A DNA stretch of 64,000 nt from Umboniibacter marinipuniceus (lineage in GTDB: Bacteria; Pseudomonadota; Gammaproteobacteria; Pseudomonadales; DSM-25080). The stretch's first letter is position 1. Each line of letters opens with the position of its first letter. This document shows positions 33,700 to 43,219 of this stretch, piece by piece. The notes under the pieces were generated by a model, which made no database searches, was not told the origin of the DNA, and worked only from the letters and a program-made list of their open reading frames with translations. The DNA is taken from contig NZ_REFJ01000001.1 of assembly GCF_003688415.1 (NCBI RefSeq), forward strand, positions 710,405 through 774,404, read 5' to 3'. The position numbers and the translations under genes are program-made.

Positions 33700-35058
33700 T
33701 TAGGAAAATAGTTTCTGAACGGTTGGGAACAACATAGTGATGATCAGCGCCGGGCAGACCACTTTAACGTACCATGGCCACACCTTGACGAACCAAGCAG
33801 ACTCACCGTCTGGGTGGCCTGCTGCAATGGCTTTCATCGCTTCATTGCGATTCCACAACCAGCCTGCGAAGATGCAGAAGGCTAGGCCAATTAGCGGCTC
33901 AAGGTAAACGGTAGCGAGGTCGGCGACAAAGCCGAACATGGTATCGAAGTTTAGTGCAATAAGAATGCTGAACGCTAAGATCGCGGTTCCCGTTGCGAAG
34001 GTGGCAATTTTACGTTCGATATTAAAGTGTTCACTTACGAAGCTAACGGGTACTTCTAGCATTGAGATTGACGAAGTTAATGCCGCAATGCTCATCAGTA
34101 GGAAAAAGGCGATAGCAACGAAGCTACCCGTGGCACCCATACCATCAAATACCGAAGGAAGCACGGCGAAGATAAGTCCTGGTCCTGCCGCTAACTCACC
34201 GGCCTCACTATAAATGGTGGTGCCGTACTCCTGCGCCACAAACATTGCGGGGATGATTAACAAGCCGGCAGTAAAGGCAATTCCCGTATCAATTAGCGTT
34301 AATGAGGCGCCAAGTCTTGGCAAGTTTTCTTTTTCACTAACGTAGGAGCCGTAGATCAGCATTGTCCCCACGCCAAGGCTCAAGGAGAAGAAGGCTTGTC
34401 CCATTGCGCTCAACAGTAGGTCGGGGTTAGTAATGCCCGAGAAATCAGGAACGAGGTACAACTTCAAGCCATCCATTGCGCCAGGTTGCATGAGCACGTA
34501 GATAATCAAAGCAATCAGAATAGTGATTAAGCTTGGCATAAGGCGCGTTGACCATTTCTCAATGCCGTCGCGCACACCACCTACAATGATCAACATAGTT
34601 AGGATGGAGAAAAGTATGGTGAAAATAATATCTCTACCGGGGCCCTGGGTGGTGAGCCACGTTCCGGTCTCGGTTGCGCCCGCTAGGGTTGCGATGGGCT
34701 CGATCATATGAGACATCATCCACCCGGCGAGGATGGCATAGAAGCTGAGGATTAAGCTGGCGGTTAATACGCCGGCTAAGCCTACGGTAGCGCCCACATA
34801 GTGGGCCGTCTTGCCGGTACTGACGCTGCCCAGCGCATCAACCACGTTGGCGCGTTTTGCGCGTCCGATGGTTAGCTCTGCCATGAGTGCCGGGTAGGCG
34901 AGTAAAAAAGCTAGCGCAAGATAAACAAGAACGAATGCGGCGCCGCCATTACTGGCCGTTTGAGTAGGAAATCCCCAGATATTGCCAAGTCCGACAGCTG
35001 AACCCGCTGCGGCCATAAGAAAGCCTAAACGTGATGAAAATTGACCCCGAGCAGCCAT
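33700..35058 (-). CDS. Sodium-dependent transporter (NSS/SNF family)
   Basis: 452 residues, about 11-12 hydrophobic helices. The N-terminal signature SRLGFLMAAAGSAVGLGNIWGFP matches NSS-family helix 1, which forms the sodium and substrate site (usual GNIWRFP here is GNIWGFP). It continues with GGAAFVLVYLALAFLLAYPALMAEL, typical of the second helix. Inner membrane; imports an amino acid or related amine with sodium; substrate unknown. It is transcribed alone after smpB with a clear terminator. Confidence 0.9.
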   Translation of the reverse strand: MAARGQFSSRLGFLMAAAGSAVGLGNIWGFPTQTASNGGAAFVLVYLALAFLLAYPALMAELTIGRAKRANVVDALGSVSTGKTAHYVGATVGLAGVLTASLILSFYAILAGWMMSHMIEPIATLAGATETGTWLTTQGPGRDIIFTILFSILTMLIIVGGVRDGIEKWSTRLMPSLITILIALIIYVLMQPGAMDGLKLYLVPDFSGITNPDLLLSAMGQAFFSLSLGVGTMLIYGSYVSEKENLPRLGASLTLIDTGIAFTAGLLIIPAMFVAQEYGTTIYSEAGELAAGPGLIFAVLPSVFDGMGATGSFVAIAFFLLMSIAALTSSISMLEVPVSFVSEHFNIERKIATFATGTAILAFSILIALNFDTMFGFVADLATVYLEPLIGLAFCIFAGWLWNRNEAMKAIAAGHPDGESAWFVKVWPWYVKVVCPALIITMLFPTVQKLFS

Positions 35059-35130
35059 ACAACAACCTCTAATTATTATTTTGTTACTACTCTAATGGAG
35101 CAGGCGGTGAAAAACTAGATCATCGTGCGC

Positions 35131-35607
35131 TTAGTTGGTTTCGCGCACCAAGCGTTGCTTCTGACGATCCCAATCGCGATCCTTCTGAGTTTCACGCTTA
35201 TCGTGTAGTTGCTTACCTTTCGCCAGACCAATTTCTACCTTAATAAGGTGAGCCTTCCAGTACATTGCCGTGCAAACAATGGTGTAGCCTTTTTGCTGAG
35301 CGGCGTCACGAAAACGCTCAATCTCTTTGCGATGCATCAGTAATTTGCGGACCCGATTCGGCTCAACAACAAAATGCGTGGACACCGTGTTTAGCGGGTT
35401 AAAGTGAGCGTTAAGCAGCACGGCTTCCCCATTGTGGAAGTCTACGTAGGTATCGGTCAGTTGGACCTTTCCTTCACGCGCACTTTTTACTTCCCAACCT
35501 TGGAGCGAGATACCCGCTTCTAGCTTGTCGGAAATGTGATAGTCGAACTTCGCACGGCGATTCTGTGCAATGGTTCCTGATTGTGCTTTGGGTTTCTTTT
35601 TTGCCAT
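35131..35607 (-). CDS. smpB: SmpB, tmRNA-binding protein
   Basis: 158 residues from ATG 35607; a longer frame from 35724 starts in unlikely sequence and is rejected because SmpB begins MAKK(K/x)P. Signatures: IAQNRRAKFDYHI, LEAGISLQGWEVKSAREG, LLMHRKEI, and the C-terminal basic tail KGKQLHDKRETQKDRDWDRQK that enters the ribosomal decoding centre. It binds tmRNA (ssrA at 29447-29830). It is divergent from ratA, the usual arrangement in gammaproteobacteria. Confidence 0.97.
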   Translation of the reverse strand: MAKKKPKAQSGTIAQNRRAKFDYHISDKLEAGISLQGWEVKSAREGKVQLTDTYVDFHNGEAVLLNAHFNPLNTVSTHFVVEPNRVRKLLMHRKEIERFRDAAQQKGYTIVCTAMYWKAHLIKVEIGLAKGKQLHDKRETQKDRDWDRQKQRLVRETN

Positions 35608-35771
35608 GGCTCGCATTTTAAACGCAGCGTTGAAAATAGCCAGAATTTTTCGCAGTGGATAGCCGTAGACGCAGGACGGACTTAATCGTTGGGCTATAAG
35701 GATATGCCTTCGTGATGGTCGCAATTGCTTGGAGGCATTGGTATGCTTTGCTAGCCTTAGGAACCTATGAG

Positions 35772-36215
35772 ATGACCATGCCCAAAATTGAACGCTCGGC
35801 GCTATTGCCTTACGCCGCTGACGACCTCTTCGAGCTCGTCAACCAAGTGGAAGACTACCCTCAGTATATGTCGGGCTGCGTAGGCGTGGATGTGCTGTCG
35901 CGCAGTGAGGATCATTTGGAGGCTCGGCTCCATTTAAGTAGGGCGGGAGTGAAGCAAAGTTTTACCACGCGTAACCAACTTATTAAACCAACTAAAATGG
36001 TGATGACGTTGGTAGATGGGCCGTTCAAGCAATTCTCGGGTGAGTGGACATTTTTGCCGCTGAATGAGACGGCGAGTAAGGTAAACTTGAATCTTGAGTT
36101 TGAAATGAATAGCGGTATTTTGCAGGCTGCTGCCTCTAAGCTATTTGAGTACACTGCAAATGAAATGTTGGACGCCCTCGTGAAGCGGGCAAATGAAAGG
36201 TTAGGAAAGTCATGA
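35772..36215 (+). CDS. ratA: RatA/YfjG-like START-domain protein
   Basis: 147 residues, starting at ATG 35772 (AGGAAC 8-13 bases upstream); an ATG six bases later (35778, MPKIERSAL) is also possible. The Pyk/START-like fold is evident in the pattern LPYAADDLFELVNQVEDYPQY and GPFKQFSGEWTF. Known in E. coli as RatA, reported to affect 50S/30S association, and related to coenzyme Q chaperones (COQ10). It overlaps the next gene by four bases and forms a unit with it. Confidence 0.9.
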   Translation: MTMPKIERSALLPYAADDLFELVNQVEDYPQYMSGCVGVDVLSRSEDHLEARLHLSRAGVKQSFTTRNQLIKPTKMVMTLVDGPFKQFSGEWTFLPLNETASKVNLNLEFEMNSGILQAAASKLFEYTANEMLDALVKRANERLGKS

Positions 36216-36517
36216 GCGATACAATCACCGTTGAGGTGGCGTATGCATTGCCGGATAAACAAACCATAAAGAGTTTGTCGGTACCTGTGGGCACCACAGC
36301 ATTAGCAGCGGTTGAGCTGTCCGGGATTACCAAGGAATACCCGCAGATCAATCTGCAAACGGATAAAATGGGAATTTTCAGTAAAGCCTTTAGTGCGAAA
36401 CAAGGCCCTGATGCCTATGAACTTAAAGCGGGGGATAGAGTTGAAATCTATCGTCCACTCATAGCTGACCCTAAAGAGGCGCGGCGTAAGCGTGCAGAGA
36501 AGAAGGCGGCTGAGTAG
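36212..36517 (+). CDS. rnfH: RnfH-family ubiquitin-like protein (RatB/YfjF)
   Basis: 101 residues. The small beta-grasp protein has the family pattern TVEVAYALPDKQTIKSLSVP at the start and GIFSKAF, then GDRVEIYRPLIADPKEARRKRA at the end. Widespread as the second gene after ratA; role unknown, sometimes linked to RnfH of electron transport complexes. An inverted repeat TCCGCCAT / ATGGCGGA (36518-36525 and 36541-36548) follows the stop and may act as a two-way terminator with bamE. Confidence 0.9.
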   Translation: MSDTITVEVAYALPDKQTIKSLSVPVGTTALAAVELSGITKEYPQINLQTDKMGIFSKAFSAKQGPDAYELKAGDRVEIYRPLIADPKEARRKRAEKKAAE

Positions 36518-36561
36518 TCCGCCATTCGCATTGATAGCGCATGGCGGAGTGCCTTAAAGCG

Positions 36562-36903
36562 TTATTCGTCAGAACTAATTTGTGCGTCTAGCTGACTGTC
36601 AATTTCTACTAGCAGGTCATTGTCGAACTTGAGGCTAAGGCGCTTGGTTCGAGTTACCTCATCCGCATCCTTAAGGCTCCAGAAATAATCCCAGCGATTC
36701 GCGTTGAAGGTATCCGCCACCAGTGGCGTGCCTAAAACGAAGCGAACCTGCGATTTGTCCATGCCTATCTCAAGTTGTTCAACTTTTTCCGCCGAAATGA
36801 CATTGCCTTGCTGGATGTCAATTTTGTACACCCGAAAGCGCGAGCAGCCGCTCACGGCTAATATGGTAGCGAGAGCTAGTACAATAAAGGTATACTTTTT
36901 CAT
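36562..36903 (-). CDS. bamE: BamE outer-membrane assembly lipoprotein
   Basis: 113 residues. Lipoprotein signal with lipobox LAVSGC (Cys20). The mature part has the BamE fold markers QQGNVISAEKVEQLEIGMDKSQVRFVLGTPLVAD and NRWDYFWS. BamE is part of the beta-barrel assembly machinery and stabilises the BamA-BamD complex in the outer membrane. It is divergent from fur across 79 bases, the conserved gammaproteobacterial arrangement. Confidence 0.95.
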   Translation of the reverse strand: MKKYTFIVLALATILAVSGCSRFRVYKIDIQQGNVISAEKVEQLEIGMDKSQVRFVLGTPLVADTFNANRWDYFWSLKDADEVTRTKRLSLKFDNDLLVEIDSQLDAQISSDE

Positions 36904-36982
36904 TATTCGGTTATCCAGTACTTCAAGTGAGTTGTGATAATACCTAAGCTAAAGCCAACATAGAAGAGCAAAAGGTCCATAA

Positions 36983-37390
36983 ATGCCTAGCGAAAATATC
37001 GAGTTAAAAAAAGCGGGTCTTAAAGTTACCCATCCCCGCGTTAGAATACTTCAAGTACTCGAAAGTTCCCCGAACCGTCATTTAAGTGCAGAAGATGTTT
37101 ATCAGCAACTCCGTGATGCGGGTGATGACGTTGGTATTGCAACGGTTTACAGGGTATTAACTCAGTTTGAACAGGCTGGCATGGTTCAGAAGCTAAACTT
37201 TGACGGTGGCCAATCAGTCTTCGAATTGGATGACGGTGATCACCATGATCATATGGTATGTGTGGATACTGGGAAGGTCATTGAATTTCACTCAGAGGAA
37301 ATTGAGCGACTACAGGAAGAAATTGCCGCCGCACACGGATACGAAATTAGTGATCACTCCTTGGTACTTTACGTCAAGCCAAAGAGCTAA
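36983..37390 (+). CDS. fur: Ferric uptake regulator Fur
   Basis: 135 residues. Winged helix (KKAGLKVTHPRVRILQVLE, then HLSAEDVYQQL, GIATVYRVLTQFEQAGMVQKL) and metal-binding core DDGDHHDHMVCVDTGKVIEF. The second structural Cys of E. coli Fur (CxxC) is Thr here, as in Pseudomonas Fur. It represses iron uptake genes when loaded with ferrous iron. Good ribosome site (AAGG). The AT-rich divergent promoter with TGTGATAATACC probably drives it. Confidence 0.96.
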   Translation: MPSENIELKKAGLKVTHPRVRILQVLESSPNRHLSAEDVYQQLRDAGDDVGIATVYRVLTQFEQAGMVQKLNFDGGQSVFELDDGDHHDHMVCVDTGKVIEFHSEEIERLQEEIAAAHGYEISDHSLVLYVKPKS

Positions 37391-37403
37391 CAACTCTTTG
37401 GCT
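37377..37403 (+). terminator. Hairpin at the end of fur
   Basis: AGCCAAAGAG (37377-37386) pairs with CTCTTTGGCT (37394-37403), a perfect 10-bp stem with a 7-base loop overlapping the fur stop codon. No long T-run follows. It lies between fur and the convergent recN. Confidence 0.6.
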
Positions 37404-37422
37404 CACTAGCGCTGGAAAGAAT

Positions 37423-39108
37423 TTAATGCATTAGCTCACTAAGGTCTTCGACCTCTTCGAGCAATGCACGAGCGTTCGCTCTTGTCTGTTCCTTCACTTC
37501 ACTACCGCCTAGCATTCTTGCTAACTCTTCGGTGCGCTCTTCCGGTGATAAATAACGAAGTGTTGAATGTGTGTTGCCTTTCTTGGTGGCTTTGGAAACG
37601 TGCCAATGATTATGCGACTGCGCGGCAACCTGCGGTTGGTGGGTCACACTCAGTACTTGAAGATTAACCCCTAATTTACGCATGAGCTGACCAATCTTCG
37701 AGGCAGTTGTTCCCCCCACACCAACATCGACCTCATCGAACAGGAGTGTTGGCACGGTTGCCACACTTGCCGTAACCACTGATATTGCCAGAGCGATACG
37801 GCTGAGTTCACCACCCGAGGCCACTTTATTAAGCGGTCCAAAGGGTTGCCCCACGTTGGTTTGTACCATGAAGTTAACGCTTTCAGTGCCGGTTGGTGAG
37901 AGATCGCTTAAGTTGGTTGGTTGCCATTCAACCTTGAGTTGCGCGCCATCCATAGCTAGTTCGCCGAAAAGTTTATTAACAGCGCTGCATAGCGTTTGTC
38001 CCGCTTTGACGCGTGCCTTAGCTAGCTTGTCTGCGGCGTGATAGTACTGATCTTCCAGTTCCGCCATTGCGCGCTGCAGCGTCTCAACTTGGGTATCTAT
38101 TCCCGAGAGTGCCAATAGCTCATCACTCAGTTCAAGGTGCAGCGACAGTAACGCCTCGGGCATCACTTTGTGCTTTCGTGCAACGGCATAAATTGATTCT
38201 AGGCGCTGAGTCACGGACTGAAGTGCCTCGGGGTTGTGTTCCACGTCACTGAGGTGTTGACGGAGCTCGGAAGTGGCTTCATCAGTATGAATCAATGCGG
38301 TATTGAGTAGCTCGATAGCCGATTCAGCGGCATTGGAGATAACGGGCATGGAAGTCAGGGCGTTGAGCGCGTTTTGTAGCTGGGTCCGAATGCCCTTATC
38401 GCGGTCAATTAAGGAACTCGCCTCCTCACCGGCAGTGATCAATGCCTGTGCGTGCGATAGCAGTTGCTGCTGTGCTTCCAGCGTTTCAATTTCACCCTCC
38501 GCTAACGCCAAGGCATCCAACTCAGACACTTGGTACTGGAGTAATTGCTTGCGAGCGATGCCTTCCTCTGGGTTGGCGGTTAGAAGTTTTAGCTCCTTCT
38601 TATACTTGCGCCATTCAGCCGCGTAACGAGCAACACTGGCTCTTTGGGTACTCAGTTGCCCAATCTCATCCACCAAGTTTAATTGATGGTTAGTATTGAG
38701 GAGTGCCTGATGGCCGTGTTGGCTATGGATTTCTGCCAAAAGGGGGGCGAGCTGCTTGAGCTGTGAGGCGGCAACAGGGCGACCATTTAAAAATGCTTTG
38801 CTGCGACCGTCTGCGGAGACCACACGGCGAAGAATACAGTGATCTTCATCCATGAGCTCATGGGCGTTTAGCCAATCAATAGCGGCTTGGTTTTCACGAA
38901 TGTCAAAGCAGGCCGAGATGTCAGCGCGCTTGGCGCCATGGCGCACATAGCCAGCGTCAGATCGGGCGCCAAGTGCTAGGCTGAGGGCGTCCAACATAAT
39001 GGATTTACCGGCGCCGGTTTCGCCTGTAATGACAGTGAGCCCTGGGCTAAATTCTAGATTGAGTGATTCGACCAAGGCGAATTGCGAGATAGATAGTTCA
39101 CTTAACAT
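37423..39108 (-). CDS. recN: DNA repair protein RecN
   Basis: 561 residues from ATG 39108 (MLSELSISQFALVESLNLEF); a longer frame to 39267 overlaps grpE and is rejected. Walker A GETGAGKS near residue 30, long coiled coils with central region, ABC signature KVASGGELSRIALAISVV, Walker B LLFDEVDVGVGG and a D-loop/His switch THQPQVAAQSHNHW. RecN is an SMC-like ATPase that gathers DNA ends during double-strand break repair. Two LexA boxes directly upstream show SOS control. Confidence 0.96.
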   Translation of the reverse strand: MLSELSISQFALVESLNLEFSPGLTVITGETGAGKSIMLDALSLALGARSDAGYVRHGAKRADISACFDIRENQAAIDWLNAHELMDEDHCILRRVVSADGRSKAFLNGRPVAASQLKQLAPLLAEIHSQHGHQALLNTNHQLNLVDEIGQLSTQRASVARYAAEWRKYKKELKLLTANPEEGIARKQLLQYQVSELDALALAEGEIETLEAQQQLLSHAQALITAGEEASSLIDRDKGIRTQLQNALNALTSMPVISNAAESAIELLNTALIHTDEATSELRQHLSDVEHNPEALQSVTQRLESIYAVARKHKVMPEALLSLHLELSDELLALSGIDTQVETLQRAMAELEDQYYHAADKLAKARVKAGQTLCSAVNKLFGELAMDGAQLKVEWQPTNLSDLSPTGTESVNFMVQTNVGQPFGPLNKVASGGELSRIALAISVVTASVATVPTLLFDEVDVGVGGTTASKIGQLMRKLGVNLQVLSVTHQPQVAAQSHNHWHVSKATKKGNTHSTLRYLSPEERTEELARMLGGSEVKEQTRANARALLEEVEDLSELMH

Positions 39109-39110
39109 AA

Positions 39111-39141
39111 CTGTGTTTCCATACAGTGTTTTTATATACAG
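39111..39141 (-). promoter_or_regulatory. Two overlapping LexA (SOS) boxes before recN
   Basis: CTGT-N8-ACAG at 39111-39126 (forward CTGTGTTTCCATACAG) is an exact match to the LexA box. The neighbouring GTGTTTTTATATACAG at 39126-39141 (minus strand CTGTATATAAAAACAC) matches with one base different. Both are within 35 bases of the recN start. Tandem LexA sites at recN are known from E. coli. Confidence 0.85.
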
Positions 39142-39236
39142 TATCCTGTTGGTGATTTTTTGGCAAGCGGGGCTTGAAAAATAATTTGTAGCATCCATAT
39201 AGCTAACATCGATAGGAAATTGCAACGGAGTAAATC

Positions 39237-39797
39237 GTGAGCGATAAAGATTTAGAGAATCAAGCACAGCAAGAAGCAGTCAACGAGGAAGTTGCTGCGG
39301 AGGAAAACATTGAGCTTTCCACTGAGCAAATGTTGGAAGCGCAGATTGAAACGCTGAGTGAAGAGGTTGGTCAGTTGAAAGACCAGATGCTTCGTGTTCA
39401 GGCAGAAGCGGCCAATATTCGCCGTCGTTCGGAGATTGATGTTCAGAACGCTCATAAGTACGGCCAGGAAAAGCTGGTTAAAGACCTTCTTCAGGTTGCC
39501 GATAACTTAGAGCGCGCGCTGAGCGCCATCGATGCCGATGACGAAGCGGTTAAGCCACTGGCTGAAGGGGTTGAATTAACCTTGAAGTCTTTCATTGATA
39601 ACTTGGCCAAGCACAAGGTTGAAGCGGTTAACCCAGTGGGCGAACCGTTTGACCCGAACCTACACCAGGCAATGACCATGGTGCCTAACCCGGATCTAGA
39701 GCCGAACACCGTTATGGATGTGATGCAGAAAGGCTACACCTTGCATGGACGTATCGTTCGCCCTGCAATGGTGGTTGTTTCAAAGGCAGCGGGTTAA
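39237..39797 (+). CDS. grpE: GrpE nucleotide exchange factor
   Basis: 186 residues, GTG start at 39237 with AACGGAG eight to fourteen bases upstream. The N-terminal acidic and coiled-coil part is followed by RRRSEIDVQNAHKYGQEKLVKDLLQVADNLERAL and the C-terminal beta domain (NPVGEPFDPNLHQAMTMVPN, then GYTLHGRIVRPAMVVVSK). GrpE releases ADP from DnaK. It is divergent from recN and in the same direction as dnaK and dnaJ. Confidence 0.97.
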   Translation: MSDKDLENQAQQEAVNEEVAAEENIELSTEQMLEAQIETLSEEVGQLKDQMLRVQAEAANIRRRSEIDVQNAHKYGQEKLVKDLLQVADNLERALSAIDADDEAVKPLAEGVELTLKSFIDNLAKHKVEAVNPVGEPFDPNLHQAMTMVPNPDLEPNTVMDVMQKGYTLHGRIVRPAMVVVSKAAG

Positions 39798-39817
39798 AAA
39801 AAAGATTCACATGAGGG

Positions 39818-39844
39818 TTGAAAAAGTTTTTCTAAACCCCATTT
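39818..39844 (+). promoter_or_regulatory. Sigma-32 (heat shock) promoter of dnaK
   Basis: TTGAAA at 39818-39823, 13-base spacer, CCCCATTT at 39837-39844: a close match to the E. coli sigma-32 consensus CTTGAAA/CCCCAT-T, 63 bases before the dnaK start. RpoH itself is not in the window. Confidence 0.85.
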
Positions 39845-39906
39845 AAGTTACATAGATTGATAAACGGTGTAGCAATACACCAACCGAAATTTGATTGGAG
39901 GCCACT

Positions 39907-41823
39907 ATGGGCAAAATCATTGGAATTGACTTAGGTACTACTAACTCTTGTGTTGCGGTAATGGAAGGCGACAAGGTTAAGGTAATTGAAAACGCTGAAG
40001 GCGACCGTACTACGCCATCTATTATTGGTTACGCTGAAGACGGCGAGACCTTAGTTGGTGCAGCGGCAAAGCGCCAGGCAGTAACTAATCCACACAACAC
40101 GGTTTACGCCATTAAGCGTCTGATCGGCCGTAAGTTTACGGATAACGAAGTTCAGAAGGATCTTAACCTAGTACCATTTGGTATCGTAGCGGCCGACAAC
40201 GGTGACGCATGGGTTGAAGTGAAAGGCGAAAAGCAAGCTCCGCCGCAGATTTCTGCTGAAGTGCTGAAGAAGATGAAGAAGTCAGCTGAAGACTACCTTG
40301 GTGAAAGCGTAACCGAAGCTGTGGTAACCGTTCCGGCTTACTTCAATGACTCACAGCGTCAAGCTACCAAAGATGCCGGTAAGATTGCTGGTCTTGAAGT
40401 GAAGCGTATCATCAACGAACCTACTGCGGCAGCAATGGCTTACGGCCTAGACAAAGCAAAGGGCGAGCGCAAAGTTGCGGTATACGACCTTGGTGGTGGT
40501 ACTTTCGATATCTCGATCATTGAAATTGATGAAGCCGATGGCGACATTCAGTTTGTTGTACTCTCTACTAACGGTGACACGCACCTAGGTGGTGAGGATT
40601 TCGATCTAGTGTTAATCAACTACTTGGCTGACGAGTTCAAGAACCAGTCTGGTATTGATCTGAAAGGTGACCCGCTAGCAATGCAGCGTTTGAAGGTTGC
40701 TGCTGAGAAAGCGAAAATTGAGTTGTCTTCTAGCTCACAAACTGAAGTCAACGAGCCGTACATCACTGCTGACGCAACGGGTCCTAAGCACTTGGTTGTT
40801 AAGTTGACTCGTTCAAAGCTTGAGTCACTGGTAGAGAAGCTTATCGAGCAGTCACTAGCGCCGGTTCGCCAAGCACTTGATGATGCAGATCTAAGCGTTT
40901 CTGAGATCGATGACGTTATCTTGGTTGGTGGTCAGACTCGTATGCCACTTGTTCAGGAGAAGGTAACTGCTTTCTTCGGCAAAGAGCCACGTAAAGATGT
41001 TAACCCTGACGAAGCAGTAGCAATGGGTGCTGCAATTCAAGGTGCGGTACTTTCTGGTGATGTTACCGACGTCCTGCTTTTGGACGTGACTCCACTATCG
41101 CTAGGTATTGAAACAATGGGCGGTGTTGCAACACCGTTGATTGAGAAGAACACTACGATTCCTACTAAGAAGTCGCAGGTTTTCTCAACGGCCGATGACA
41201 ACCAAACAGCGGTAACGATCCACGTTGTTCAGGGTGAGCGTAAGCAAGCTGTACAGAACAAGTCACTGGGACGTTTCGATTTGGCTGACATCCCGCCAGC
41301 ACCGCGTGGCATGCCACAGATTGAAGTAACTTTCGACATCGATGCAAACGGTATTCTTAACGTTAGCGCGAAAGACAAAGCAACCGGCAAAGAGCAGTCC
41401 ATTGTGATTAAAGCTTCGTCTGGTTTGAGCGATGAAGAGATTGAACAAATGGTCAAAGATGCGGAAGCTAACGCTGAAGCGGATAAGGCCTTCGAAGAAG
41501 TTGTTCAAGCACGTAATGCGCTTGAAGGTCTAACACACGCATCGAAGAAGACACTTGAAGAAGCCGGTGATAAGGCTACTGATGAAGAGAAAGCAGCTAT
41601 TGAAGCGGCGATCACTGAAGCAGAAGAAGCCGCCAAAGGCGACAACAAGGAAGCGATGGAAGCAGCAACTCAGAAGTTGACTGAAGCCACTTCAGGTCTG
41701 GCACAGAAGATGTACGCAGAGCAAGCTGAAGCCGAGCAAGGCCAGGCAAGCGACGCCACACAAGCTCAAGGCGACGACGTTGTTGACGCAGAGTTTGAAG
41801 AAGTGAAAGACGAAAAGAAGTAA
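39907..41823 (+). CDS. dnaK: Chaperone DnaK (Hsp70)
   Basis: 638 residues from ATG 39907 (TTGGAGGCC ribosome site); four further in-frame codons upstream are not needed. N-terminal [16 protein letters not shown], the ATPase phosphate loops ([25 protein letters not shown]), linker [15 protein letters not shown] and substrate-binding domain, ending with the acidic EEVKDEKK tail. Folds and protects proteins with GrpE and DnaJ. Transcribed from its sigma-32 promoter and followed by a hairpin before dnaJ. Confidence 0.98.
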   Translation: MGKIIGIDLGTTNSCVAVMEGDKVKVIENAEGDRTTPSIIGYAEDGETLVGAAAKRQAVTNPHNTVYAIKRLIGRKFTDNEVQKDLNLVPFGIVAADNGDAWVEVKGEKQAPPQISAEVLKKMKKSAEDYLGESVTEAVVTVPAYFNDSQRQATKDAGKIAGLEVKRIINEPTAAAMAYGLDKAKGERKVAVYDLGGGTFDISIIEIDEADGDIQFVVLSTNGDTHLGGEDFDLVLINYLADEFKNQSGIDLKGDPLAMQRLKVAAEKAKIELSSSSQTEVNEPYITADATGPKHLVVKLTRSKLESLVEKLIEQSLAPVRQALDDADLSVSEIDDVILVGGQTRMPLVQEKVTAFFGKEPRKDVNPDEAVAMGAAIQGAVLSGDVTDVLLLDVTPLSLGIETMGGVATPLIEKNTTIPTKKSQVFSTADDNQTAVTIHVVQGERKQAVQNKSLGRFDLADIPPAPRGMPQIEVTFDIDANGILNVSAKDKATGKEQSIVIKASSGLSDEEIEQMVKDAEANAEADKAFEEVVQARNALEGLTHASKKTLEEAGDKATDEEKAAIEAAITEAEEAAKGDNKEAMEAATQKLTEATSGLAQKMYAEQAEAEQGQASDATQAQGDDVVDAEFEEVKDEKK

Positions 41824-41847
41824 GCGCCTAGGCGTGAGCTAAAGCAG

Positions 41848-41886
41848 GGCGCATCAAGAAGTTAAACTTTCTTGTTTGCGCCTTTT
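41848..41886 (+). terminator. Hairpin between dnaK and dnaJ
   Basis: GGCGCA (41848-41853) pairs with TGCGCC (41877-41882), and inside it CAAGAA pairs with TTCTTG; TTTT follows. It sits 24 bases after dnaK and before dnaJ, so it probably attenuates transcription or protects the dnaK message, giving dnaK more product than dnaJ. Confidence 0.6.
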
Positions 41887-41912
41887 GCGTTATTGGATAA
41901 AGGCAAAATTTG

Positions 41913-43031
41913 ATGTCAAAAACAGATTATTATGAAGTGCTTGGTGTAGGGCGCGACGCAACCGAGAAAGACCTAAAGCGAGCTTATCGTAAGGTTGCTG
42001 CGAAGTATCACCCGGATCGTAATCCCGATGACCCAAAAGCTGAAGAGAAGTTTAAAGAAGCTTCAGAGGCCTATGAAATCCTTTCCGACTCACAGAAGCG
42101 TGGCGCCTATGATCAATACGGTCATGCCGCGTTTGAACAGGGCGGTCAAGGTGGTGGCGGCTTCGGTGGCGGTGGCGCTGGATTCGGCGATATCTTCGGC
42201 GACGTCTTTGGTGATATTTTCGGTGGCGGTCGTCGTCAGCGTGGTCCACAGCCAGGGCGCGATCTTCAGTATAACCTTGAGCTAACGCTTGAAGAAGCGG
42301 TTCATGGTGTTAAGAAGACCATTAAGATTCCAACGGATGTAGACTGTGATACCTGTGATGGTTCAGGTTCAAAGGATGGCTCTAAGCCGGAGACCTGCGG
42401 TACCTGTAATGGGCATGGTCAGGTTCGTATGCAGCAGGGTATGTTTGCGGTTCAGCAAGCTTGTCCAAGCTGTCATGGCCGTGGCTCCGTCATTAAAGAT
42501 CCATGTTACTCATGCCGAGGAACGGGCCAGAAAGAAGTTGAGAAATCGCTTTCTGTTACCATTCCGGCCGGCGTTGATACGGGTGCGCGCGTTCGTCTAT
42601 CGGGAGAAGGTGAAGCCTCTCCAAATGGCGGCCCAACGGGTGATCTCTATGTTATGGTCCATGTTCGCGAGCATAAGATCTTTGAGCGCGATGGCAAGAA
42701 CCTCTACTGTAACGTTCCAGTAAGTATTGTTGATGCCGCCCTAGGTGGCGAGATTGAAGTACCTACTTTAGATGGTAAGGTTAAGCTTAAGATTCCATCG
42801 GAAACTCAGTCAGGTAAAATGTTCCGTCTCCGTGGTAAAGGTGTGGTAGACCTTCGTGGCGGATCGGCTGGTGACTTGATGTGTCGGATGCAGGTGGAAA
42901 CACCGGTTAAGCTCAACAAGGAGCAGGTTGAGATCTTGGAGGCGTTCCGGGATAGCTTGGAAGGTGATAAAAACTCACCGCGTAAAAAGAGCTGGTTTGA
43001 CGATGTGAAGAGTTTCTTCGCCGGCGAATAA
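41913..43031 (+). CDS. dnaJ: Chaperone DnaJ (Hsp40)
   Basis: 372 residues from ATG 41913. J domain with HPD (YHPDRN) near residue 33, Gly/Phe-rich linker, four zinc repeats [24 protein letters not shown] and CYSCRGTG (about 145-200) and the C-terminal domains. Stimulates DnaK ATPase and delivers substrates. Followed by a strong terminator. Confidence 0.97.
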   Translation: MSKTDYYEVLGVGRDATEKDLKRAYRKVAAKYHPDRNPDDPKAEEKFKEASEAYEILSDSQKRGAYDQYGHAAFEQGGQGGGGFGGGGAGFGDIFGDVFGDIFGGGRRQRGPQPGRDLQYNLELTLEEAVHGVKKTIKIPTDVDCDTCDGSGSKDGSKPETCGTCNGHGQVRMQQGMFAVQQACPSCHGRGSVIKDPCYSCRGTGQKEVEKSLSVTIPAGVDTGARVRLSGEGEASPNGGPTGDLYVMVHVREHKIFERDGKNLYCNVPVSIVDAALGGEIEVPTLDGKVKLKIPSETQSGKMFRLRGKGVVDLRGGSAGDLMCRMQVETPVKLNKEQVEILEAFRDSLEGDKNSPRKKSWFDDVKSFFAGE

Positions 43032-43045
43032 GCCAACTAGAAAAG

Positions 43046-43072
43046 AGGATGCTATTTAGCATCCTTTTTTTT
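43046..43072 (+). terminator. Intrinsic terminator after dnaJ
   Basis: AGGATGCTA / TAGCATCCT perfect 9-bp stem with two-base loop followed by seven Ts. It lies 15 bases after the dnaJ stop. Confidence 0.92.
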
Positions 43073-43219
43073 GGCTGTAATTTGGGTGTGAGGAATTAAG
43101 CCCCTATGAATCCTAGCTAAGTTACTATTCCGCCTTGGTATAGGAGCTATAGGGGATCCATTTTTACCTAAGCTTGGTTTGGGTGTAGACTGCTAGCAAA
43201 TAGATAAAGAGCACGTATC

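Noticed and set aside
39109-39267. N-terminal extension of recN
   Set aside because: It would run over the LexA boxes and into grpE; MLSELSISQFAL at 39108 is the usual RecN start.
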